NCBI GenBank assembly: GCA_015232485.1
Contig: JADFZP010000281.1
Location: forward strand, 1 to 5,081
Direction: 5' to 3'
Length of the DNA: 5,081 nucleotides
DNA from: Alphaproteobacteria bacterium
Lineage (GTDB): Bacteria > Pseudomonadota > Alphaproteobacteria > Rhodospirillales > Magnetospirillaceae
Each line of letters opens with the position of its first letter. The first letter of the stretch is position 1. Of this stretch, positions 1-4,125 are shown in pieces. The translations under genes were made by a program, and so were the position numbers. The notes under the pieces were generated by a model that saw only the letters and a list, made by a program, of their open reading frames with translations, was not told the origin of the DNA and did not search any database.

Positions 1-948
1 GCCATCGGTCAGGTAGCGCACCGAGCCGGCCGTCTCGATGGCCAGCCGGGCGCGCTCGCCGGCGTCGAGGTCGAGGCGTAGCGCGGCGTTGGTCTCCAAA
101 GCGTCGCCGACACCGCGCGTGGTGACCTCCAGCGGCCCGCCGCCGGGCGCCCGCAGCCGCAGCGACAACGGCCCGTCATAGCCCGACAGACCGATCAGGG
201 TCAGCAATTCGGGGGGCAGGCGCGGCGCGGTGACGCGGATCTCGTCGCGGGCCTTCACCCGCACCACGTCCTCGACGCGGGTGATGTCCAGGTCGGCGAA
301 CAGGGTCGCGCCGTCCAGGCGGACGAAGCCGGCGATATTGCCGGCCTCGGTCATCGAGACGGTCAGGCTGAGAGAGGTGTCGTCGCCGCTGGCCAGGGGG
401 GTGCCCTCCAGCGCCTCGGCGAGCGCCGCGCGCAGGTGGAACACCCGTCCTCCGTCCTTGCGTTCCAGCCGCGCCTCGACCGGCCCGCCGCGCGGCCCGA
501 TCGGCGTGTCGAGCAGCAAGCGGGAGTCCTCGACCGACACGCTGTCGATCGAGACGCCGCGTCCCGCCGCCCCGTCGCGGGCCAGCAAAGGCGCCAAGGC
601 GCCCAGCGAGACCTCGTCGCCCAGCCGGCCGCGCAAGGCCATGCCCTCGACGCGCATCTTGCGGATGGCGCCGCGCCAGATCAGGTCGAAGGGGTCGTAG
701 GTGAACACCAGCCGGCGCACCTCCAGATCGCCCGGCCCCAGTTCGATGTCGCGCACCACCGTGCGCCCCAGCCCGAGGGAATCCACCGCGAGCCGCACCG
801 GAGCGCCGGTTCGCCGCTCCAGCTCGCTTTCCGCCAGCCGCTCGACCAGCTTGGGCGCCAGCAGCAAAGCCGCGCCCGCCGTGACCGCCAACACCGCCGC
901 CGCCACCGCGACGAAGCGGATCAGGCGCAGCAGGCGGCGGTGGATCAT
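1..948 (-). CDS. YdbH/AsmA-like membrane-anchored envelope protein (3' part outside window)
   Basis: The frame is open for 316 codons from the ATG at 948-946 to the window edge, so the C-terminal part is missing. The start (MIHRRLLRLIRFVAVAAAV) has basic residues followed by one hydrophobic segment at about residues 8-32, which suggests an inner-membrane anchor with the rest in the periplasm. What follows is the repetitive beta-rich pattern of YdbH/AsmA-like proteins, alternating 'RLEVEG'-type strands and leucine-rich turns (for example KMRVEGMALRGRL near residues 97-109). YdbH, TamB and YhdP of E. coli are implicated in phospholipid transport between the membranes; that is family knowledge and the role here is inferred. 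The ATG shares a base with the stop of the FAD-subunit gene (TAATG) and has only a weak GGCGG upstream, so translation is probably coupled. No functional link to the molybdenum-enzyme genes is evident. The coding call is firm and the family moderately so. Confidence 0.72.
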   Translation of the reverse strand, partial: MIHRRLLRLIRFVAVAAAVLAVTAGAALLLAPKLVERLAESELERRTGAPVRLAVDSLGLGRTVVRDIELGPGDLEVRRLVFTYDPFDLIWRGAIRKMRVEGMALRGRLGDEVSLGALAPLLARDGAAGRGVSIDSVSVEDSRLLLDTPIGPRGGPVEARLERKDGGRVFHLRAALAEALEGTPLASGDDTSLSLTVSMTEAGNIAGFVRLDGATLFADLDITRVEDVVRVKARDEIRVTAPRLPPELLTLIGLSGYDGPLSLRLRAPGGGPLEVTTRGVGDALETNAALRLDLDAGERARLAIETAGSVRYLTDG

Positions 949-1742
949 TACGATGCCGCCACGACCGCCCGGCGGGCCAGGACGCCGATCAGATGGGCGC
1001 GGTATTCGGCGCTGGCGTGCATGTCCTCGTTCAGGCCGTCGGGGTCGATGGCGATGCCGTCCAGGGCGGCGGGCGAGAAGTCGGCCGACAGGGCGCGCTC
1101 GATCGCGTCGGCCCGGAAGACGGCCGGAGCGGCGCCGGTGACCGCCACCCGCACGGCGTCGTCGAAGCGGGCCACGAAGACTCCGGCCAGGGCGTAGCGC
1201 GAGGCGGGGTTGTCGATGCGGGCATAGGCGGCGGCGCGGGGCAGGGGAACGGCGACCGAGGTCACCACCTCGTCGGGCTCCAGCGCCGTCTCGAACATGC
1301 CCAGGAAGAAGTCGTCGGCGCTCAAGGCGCGGCGATCGGTGCGGATCTCGGCGCCGAGCGCCAGCAGCGCGGCGGGATAATCGGCGGCCGGGTCGCAGGC
1401 GGCGATCGAGCCGCCCAGGGTTCCCATGTTGCGCACCTGACGGTCGCCGATGCCGCCGGCCAGCGTCGCCAGGGCGGGCAGGGCGGCGCGCAGTTCGGGC
1501 GAGGCGGCGACCTCGGCGTGGATGGTCATCGCGCCGATCACCACCCGGTCGGCCTCGACGCGGATGCCGCCCAGGTCCGGCACCTCGCGCAGGTCGATCA
1601 GCAGGGCGGGGCTGGCCAGTCGCAGCTTCAGGGTGGGGATCAGGGTCTGGCCGCCGGCCAGCCAACGCGCGTCGTGGGAGGCGCGGAAGGCGGCGATGGC
1701 TTCGGCCAGGCCGCGCGGGCGCAGGTATTCAAAGGGGTGCAT
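948..1742 (-). CDS. FAD-binding (medium) subunit of a CoxM/xanthine dehydrogenase-type molybdenum hydroxylase
   Basis: The product has 264 residues, close to the family length of about 270-290. It matches the FAD-binding domain of molybdopterin dehydrogenases. There is an N-terminal 'P-x-x-Y-L-R-P' start, the flavin-contact motif AGGQTLIP at residues 29-36, and the second FAD loop MGTLGGSIAACDPAADYPA at about 106-124. The CoxM C-terminal domain follows and ends in the typical YRAHLIGVLARRAV (247-260). In the family this subunit takes electrons from the [2Fe-2S] subunit and passes them to an external acceptor. The ATG at 1742-1740 has an AAGGAG ribosome site (1756-1751) with an 8-base spacer. 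It overlaps the end of the small-subunit gene by 14 bases, which fits a coupled operon. The substrate cannot be deduced from this subunit; CO, xanthine, aldehyde and nicotinate-type enzymes all share it. The large catalytic subunit is not visible here. Confidence 0.93.
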   Translation of the reverse strand: MHPFEYLRPRGLAEAIAAFRASHDARWLAGGQTLIPTLKLRLASPALLIDLREVPDLGGIRVEADRVVIGAMTIHAEVAASPELRAALPALATLAGGIGDRQVRNMGTLGGSIAACDPAADYPAALLALGAEIRTDRRALSADDFFLGMFETALEPDEVVTSVAVPLPRAAAYARIDNPASRYALAGVFVARFDDAVRVAVTGAAPAVFRADAIERALSADFSPAALDGIAIDPDGLNEDMHASAEYRAHLIGVLARRAVVAAS

Positions 1743-2193
1743 CGGCTCGGCTCCTTGCGGCCATCACCGCCTCGACGATGCCGTGATAGCCGGTGCAGCG
1801 GCACAGATTGCCGTCCAGCCCGTCGCGCACGGCGCGCGAATCGGACGCCTCGGCGCCGAGATCGAGCGCCGCCATCACCATGCCCGGCGTGCAAAAGCCG
1901 CATTGCAGCGCGTGGTGTTCGCGGAACGCCTCCTGCATTGGGTGCAGGGTGTCGCCGTCGGCCAGCCCCTCGACGGTGGTGACGTGGCGGCCATCGGCCT
2001 GGGCGGCCAGAACCATGCACGACTTCACGGCGCGCCCGTCGAGATGGACGGTGCAGGCGCCGCACTGCCCGGTGTCGCAGCCGACATGGGTGCCGGTCAG
2101 CGCCAGCCGCTCGCGCAGCAAGGTGACCAGCAGGGTGCGCGGCTCGACCTCCGCCACGACTTCGCGGCCATTGACCGACAGGGTTATGCGCAT
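1729..2193 (-). CDS. [2Fe-2S] (small) subunit of a CoxS/xanthine dehydrogenase-type molybdenum hydroxylase
   Basis: The product has 154 residues, full length for the family. The N-terminal plant-ferredoxin-like domain carries one [2Fe-2S] ligand set, C39, C44, C47 and C59, within GCDTGQCGACTVHLDG. The C-terminal helical domain carries the second set, C98 and C101 (QCGFCTPG) plus C131 and C133 (NLCRCTGYHGI). All eight cysteines are present, so both clusters should form. In the family it relays electrons from the molybdopterin site of the large subunit to FAD on the medium subunit, in the cytoplasm. The ATG at 2193-2191 is preceded by GAGGAA (2206-2201) at 7-base spacing. It is the first gene of the minus-strand run and lies divergent to the Panacea-like gene, with 155 bases between the two start codons. 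The order small-medium differs from the classical coxMSL order. Confidence 0.96.
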   Translation of the reverse strand: MRITLSVNGREVVAEVEPRTLLVTLLRERLALTGTHVGCDTGQCGACTVHLDGRAVKSCMVLAAQADGRHVTTVEGLADGDTLHPMQEAFREHHALQCGFCTPGMVMAALDLGAEASDSRAVRDGLDGNLCRCTGYHGIVEAVMAARSRADAPL

Positions 2194-2348
2194 GCGATGT
2201 TTCCTCGCGGCCTCGTTCCGGCGTCAAGACTGCGATCCATGACGCCGGGCGGTCAAGCGCCCTGTGGCGCGGGCCGGGGCCGTTCCGCTATCCTATGTGG
2301 CGCCCGCGCGGCCGGCGGGCGAGACTGGCGGACGGGAGTGAAACGCAT
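2194..2348. promoter_or_regulatory. Divergent intergenic region between the CoxS-like and Panacea-like genes
   Basis: This 155-base gap separates two divergently transcribed genes and must hold promoters for both unless leaders start further out. Toward the plus-strand gene a TATCCT hexamer (2289-2294) could be a -10 box, without a convincing -35 at the right distance. Toward the minus strand, TTGACC (2256-2251) and TTGACG (2227-2222) resemble -35 boxes, but no good -10 follows either. The ribosome sites GAGGAA (2206-2201) and GGGAG (2334-2338) lie at its two ends. I see no clear operator palindrome. The individual promoter elements are weak guesses. Confidence 0.35.
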
Positions 2349-2891
2349 ATGGCGTCAGCCGTGGACTCGACCCTCGACGTGGTGTTCTGGTTTCTCGACC
2401 GGGCGCTCGACGAGAACGAATATCTGCAACCGCAGAAATTGCAGCGCCTGCTGTATCTGTCGCAAAGCTATTACGGCGCCCTCAATCGCGGCGCCAAGCT
2501 GATGCCCGCCGTGTTCGTCGCCGACGAGATGGGGCCGGTGGAGCCGACCATTTTCCGCATGCTGGCCAACGGCAAGCCCTACAATGTCGAGAGCCGGCCG
2601 GTGCCCGAGGGGGTGGGCCATTTCCTCGATTCGATGTGGCGCAAATTCGGCGCCCATTCGACCGAACATCTCAGCCGTCTGGTTGGCGGCCATCCGCCCT
2701 ATGTCGCGGCGCTGAAAAAGGGTCCGCGCACCGAGATCGGCTACGCCACGATGATCAAGTTCTACGGCTCGCGCGAGGGCGCCGAGAAGGGCGCGCCCGC
2801 CCCCGCCGAGGTGCTGCGCCCCCGCGTGATGCGCTCGCAGGACGGGCGGCCGGTCAGCGTCACCCGCTGGAGCATTCCAACCAAGAAGTGA
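2349..2891 (+). CDS. Panacea-domain (SocA-like, DUF4065) protein
   Basis: The product has 180 residues. The Panacea/SocA pattern is visible: an N-terminal helix (VVFWFLDRALDENEYLQPQK, 11-30), the 'LQxLLYxxQ' helix (LQRLLYLSQSYYGAL, 31-45), the 'GPV' turn (EMGPVEPTIFRML, 60-72) and a later helix HLSRLVGGHPPYVAALKKG (107-125). The last ~35 residues form a proline- and arginine-rich tail. Caulobacter SocA is an antitoxin that delivers toxin SocB to ClpXP, and Panacea domains act as promiscuous antitoxins; that is family knowledge. No toxin-like reading frame lies beside this gene, so it may be a stand-alone member with a housekeeping or adaptor role, which is inference. The ATG at 2349 was chosen over the ATG at 2295 because GGGAG (2334-2338) stands 10 bases before it and nothing resembling a ribosome site precedes 2295. 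Codon use matches the GC-rich host. Confidence 0.82.
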   Translation: MASAVDSTLDVVFWFLDRALDENEYLQPQKLQRLLYLSQSYYGALNRGAKLMPAVFVADEMGPVEPTIFRMLANGKPYNVESRPVPEGVGHFLDSMWRKFGAHSTEHLSRLVGGHPPYVAALKKGPRTEIGYATMIKFYGSREGAEKGAPAPAEVLRPRVMRSQDGRPVSVTRWSIPTKK

Positions 2892-2942
2892 AATGAAGAG
2901 CCCCGCCATCCGGCCCCAAGAATGAAGAACCCCGCCATCCGG
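2892..2942. repeat. Imperfect 22-base direct repeat, period 29
   Basis: Two copies of a 22-base unit, 2892-2913 and 2921-2942, differ at one base (GAAGAG against GAAGAA). They are separated by CCCCAAG. The first begins right after the stop of the Panacea-like gene. Each copy contains a potential left arm (GAGCCCCGCCATCC or GAACCCCGCCATCC) for the hairpin described next, so the duplication doubles that arm. Confidence 0.85.
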
Positions 2943-2960
2943 GCGGGGATGACGGGGCTC
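2898..2960 (+). terminator. GC-rich hairpin cluster after the Panacea-like gene (terminator or REP-like element)
   Basis: The right arm GGATGACGGGGCTC (2947-2960) can pair with 2927-2940 (12 of 14 pairs, 6-base loop) or with the upstream copy 2898-2911 (13 of 14 pairs, 35-base loop). A third, overlapping, perfect 7-base stem joins CCCCGCC (2930-2936) to GGCGGGG (2942-2948). No T-run follows on the plus strand, so it is not a classical intrinsic terminator. It may still block 3' exonucleases or be one of the extragenic palindromes with a GTCATCCCCGCC core that are frequent in alphaproteobacteria. Confidence 0.5.
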
Positions 2961-2974
2961 AGATGTCGCCAAGC

Positions 2975-2994
2975 TCATCCCGGCGGGGGGATGA
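2975..2994. repeat. Short inverted repeat TCATCCC/GGGATGA
   Basis: Arms TCATCCC (2975-2981) and GGGATGA (2988-2994) form a perfect 7-base stem with a 6-base GC-rich loop. The arms resemble the CATCC/GGATG elements in the adjacent hairpin cluster, which suggests a decayed member of the same extragenic repeat family. No function can be assigned. Confidence 0.4.
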
Positions 2995-3002
2995 TCCCTG
3001 AT

Positions 3003-3064
3003 GACCAGCGCAGAATGCCATGGTGCTCCGAGGACGGACCAGCGCAATGCCCGCTGGGCTGGTC
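3003..3064. repeat. Direct repeat GACCAGCGCA with a following inverted arm
   Basis: GACCAGCGCAGAATGCC (3003-3019) recurs with a two-base gap as GACCAGCGCAATGCC (3037-3051). The second copy begins a stem: GACCAGC (3037-3043) pairs perfectly with GCTGGTC (3058-3064). It lies just beyond the stop of the 51-residue minus-strand gene and could serve as its 3' hairpin, though no T-run follows on that strand. Confidence 0.4.
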
Positions 3065-3078
3065 TGCGCGCGACGCAA

Positions 3079-3234
3079 TCATGCCGCGCGTGGCAACCGG
3101 CGTTCCATCACCCTTTCGATCGCGCGCTCGAGATCCTCGGCGCTCGGCGGGCAGCGAACCGCCACCGACGGCTCGGCCGGATCGAATACCAGCCAGCCTT
3201 CCTTGGTCTTCACGAGGCGAACCTGATATTGCAT
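3079..3234 (-). CDS. Small 51-residue protein with a HicB-like N-terminal pattern, function unknown
   Basis: The ATG at 3234-3232 is preceded by a strong ribosome site, GGGAGGAA (3248-3241), with a 6-base spacer, which decides the start. The frame is open further upstream, but that part reads as non-coding sequence. The product begins MQYQVRLVKTKEGWLVFDP, continues with a PSVAVRCPPSAEDLERAIER stretch, and ends in a basic tail (VMERRLPRAA). The order strand, 'GW-V-F' strand, Pro-rich turn, short strand, then a helix opening with an acidic 'AEDLERAIE' run resembles the small HicB-like fold. It lacks the DNA-binding C-terminus of full HicB antitoxins, and no HicA-like toxin lies beside it. The HicB comparison is my pattern reading and is uncertain. 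That it is a real small gene is more secure, because of the ribosome site and the protein-like sequence. Confidence 0.68.
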   Translation of the reverse strand: MQYQVRLVKTKEGWLVFDPAEPSVAVRCPPSAEDLERAIERVMERRLPRAA

Positions 3235-3474
3235 ATAGTCTTCCTCCCATTCTTTCTTCTCTTTATCCGGAGACTTCCCGGAGGCACAGTGAACTGTTCG
3301 TGACATTACCTTCCAGAACCGGGCCTCGCCATGACCAATAGGTCCATGTCGGGTGTGACGAAGGACACAGACACGGGCGCCCTGAAAGCGCGAGGATGCT
3401 TCCCATGACGGCTCGCCGGAAATCGTCCGGCATACCCCGCCACGGGACAAAGGGCGAGCCGCCCGCCAGAATCG
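3235..3474. other. Non-coding spacer upstream of the 51-residue gene
   Basis: About 240 bases with no convincing gene. It contains the ribosome site of the small gene and a 12-base inverted repeat ACAGTGAACTGT (3286-3297: ACAGT and ACTGT around GA), roughly 50 bases upstream of that gene's ATG, which could be an operator or chance. A 5-base stem CCGGA/TCCGG (3416-3420 and 3426-3430) is also present. I could not find a well-spaced -35/-10 pair for the minus strand. Confidence 0.4.
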
Positions 3475-3506
3475 AAAGGGGCCCGGCCAATGGCCGAGCC
3501 CCTTTT
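3475..3506 (-). terminator. Hairpin terminator after fliN, possibly bidirectional
   Basis: AAAGGGGCCCGGCCA (3475-3489) and TGGCCGAGCCCCTTT (3491-3505) are complementary except for one position, giving a long GC stem with an effective 3-4 base loop. It starts 19 bases past the fliN stop. In the minus-strand direction the stem ends in a short T-run (CCCCTTT) before CGATT. In the plus direction it ends in TTTT, so it could also stop transcripts coming from the left. Confidence 0.75.
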
Positions 3507-3524
3507 GAGATTCAGCCCGGAAGA

Positions 3525-3800
3525 TCAGCCGCCGCGCACCATGTCGGTGATCGTCACGCCGATGCGGTCGTCGACCACCACCACCTCGCCGCGGCCGACC
3601 AGCAGCTTGTTGACGTAAAGATCGATCGGCTCGTTGACGCGGCGGTCCAGTTCGACCACGGCGCCGCGGCCCAGCTTGAGAAGCTGCTTGACCTGCACCG
3701 TGGCGCGGCCGAGCACGGCATAGACGTCGACCGAAATGTCATAGGCCGCCTCTTTCGAGGAAGGGTCGCCGCCGCCGCCGAAATCGAAGTCGTCAGCCAT
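3525..3800 (-). CDS. fliN: Flagellar motor switch protein FliN
   Basis: The product has 91 residues: an acidic, glycine-rich N-terminus (MADDFDFGGGGDP) followed by one SpoA/C-ring domain from about residue 18 to 88. The FliN core is plain: 'YDISVDVYAVLGRATVQVKQ', then LGRGAVVELDRRVNEPIDLY (43-62), VNKLLVGRGEVVVVDDRIGV and a terminal TITDMV. FliN sits with FliM and FliG in the cytoplasmic C-ring, where it takes part in rotation switching and in docking the export apparatus. At 91 residues it is shorter than E. coli FliN (137), essentially the minimal domain. The ATG at 3800-3798 has AGGAG (3812-3808) at 7-base spacing; the longer open frame to 3848 has no ribosome site and is not conserved-looking. 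No other flagellar gene is in the window. A hairpin terminator follows it, so it appears to be the last or only gene of its transcript. Confidence 0.93.
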   Translation of the reverse strand: MADDFDFGGGGDPSSKEAAYDISVDVYAVLGRATVQVKQLLKLGRGAVVELDRRVNEPIDLYVNKLLVGRGEVVVVDDRIGVTITDMVRGG

Positions 3801-3828
3801 GTCGAGTCTCCTGTTCGGCGCCGCGCGC

Positions 3829-3858
3829 CACATACCCGATCGCAGCATGGACGAACAA
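3829..3858 (-). promoter_or_regulatory. Possible weak promoter for fliN
   Basis: Reading the minus strand, TTGTTC (3858-3853) and TATGTG (3834-3829) are separated by 18 bases, about 30 bases before the fliN start codon. Both hexamers are poor matches to the sigma-70 consensus. The site lies between the hairpin ending the dctM remnant and fliN, where an independent promoter is expected, so it is offered only as a candidate. Confidence 0.25.
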
Positions 3859-3880
3859 GGGTTGAGAAATGGTAAAGGGG

Positions 3881-3907
3881 CCTCCCCGCCCTTTCAAGGC
3901 GGGGAGG
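3881..3907 (-). terminator. Hairpin terminator of the former TRAP-transporter operon
   Basis: CCTCCCCGCC (3881-3890) and GGCGGGGAGG (3898-3907) form a perfect 10-base stem with a 7-base loop. It lies a few bases past the surviving stop codon (3916-3914) of the dctM remnant. On the minus strand the stem is followed by CCCCTTTACC, a short T-run. It probably separated the transporter operon from fliN. Confidence 0.72.
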
Positions 3908-3913
3908 GTGCCC

Positions 3914-4099
3914 TCAGCGCGCCCCGATCGCCGTGGGGAACCACAGCGAGATCGCCGGGATGTAGGTGACCATTACGGCTCCATGACGTTGCCGGCCAAC
4001 AGCAGCAGGATGTTGACGACCAGCAGGAAGACCCAGGCCGAAACGTCCTTGTCGAGAATCGAGAATCCACTGGGCCATCGCCTGTGGGATCTGTTCTTC
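3914..4099 (-). pseudogene. dctM: Remnant of a TRAP-transporter large permease gene (dctM), truncated, deleted and frameshifted
   Basis: Read on the minus strand, three DctM pieces can be recognised. First comes EEQIPQAMAQWIL (from about 4099). Then, in another frame, come DKDVSAWVFLLVVN and ILLLLAGNVMEP, the transmembrane segment and 'N-x-MEP' motif of DctM. Last is the family's C-terminus MVTYIPAISLWFPTAIGAR, ending at the TGA 3916-3914. Three lesions are visible. A 7-base tandem duplication (CGAGAAT twice, 4053-4066) causes the first frameshift. A junction near 3971-3976, where a TAA follows MEP, has lost what I estimate from memory of the family to be 75-80 residues. The whole 5' part is missing beyond about 4099, where AT-rich DNA begins. 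Intact DctM is a roughly 430-residue inner-membrane protein importing C4-dicarboxylates or similar acids with DctP and DctQ. This copy cannot be functional. The hairpin at 3881-3907 is its former terminator. Confidence 0.85.
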
Positions 4100-4113
4100 A
4101 ATTCTAGATCTGT
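4088..4113. repeat. GATCTGT direct repeat at the dctM/AT-rich junction
   Basis: GATCTGT occurs at 4088-4094 within the last recognisable dctM sequence and again at 4107-4113 in the AT-rich DNA, 19 bases apart. It brackets the composition break near 4100. It could be a scar of the joining event, such as a short homology or target duplication, but a 7-base repeat can also arise by chance. Confidence 0.3.
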
Positions 4114-4125
4114 GCGCCGAATAAA

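Noticed and set aside
230..1982. Long plus-strand open frames opposite the YdbH-like and molybdenum-enzyme genes
   Set aside because: They are shadows of GC-rich minus-strand genes: Arg/Ser/Pro/Gly/Gln-rich, without motifs, and opposite clear families with ribosome sites.
2222..2294. Specific sigma-70 promoters in the divergent intergenic region
   Set aside because: TTGACC, TTGACG and TATCCT are present, but none has a partner hexamer at acceptable spacing, so no individual promoter is called.
2295..2348. Upstream ATG extending the Panacea-like protein by 18 residues
   Set aside because: There is no ribosome site before 2295, the extension is Arg-rich and unlike the family start, and GGGAG supports 2349.
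2355..3047. A 230-codon minus-strand frame overlapping the Panacea-like gene
   Set aside because: It is antisense to a gene with recognisable motifs, its product is His/Gly/Ala-rich shadow sequence, and it runs through the repeat cluster.
2922..3341. Plus-strand frames across the repeat cluster and small gene (2922-3341, 3001-3303)
   Set aside because: They translate repeats and the antisense of the 51-residue gene, with no ribosome site or family pattern.
3235..3450. N-terminal extension of the 51-residue gene up to 3450
   Set aside because: The added sequence is Cys/Arg/Ser-rich and not protein-like, and the strong ribosome site marks 3234 as the start.
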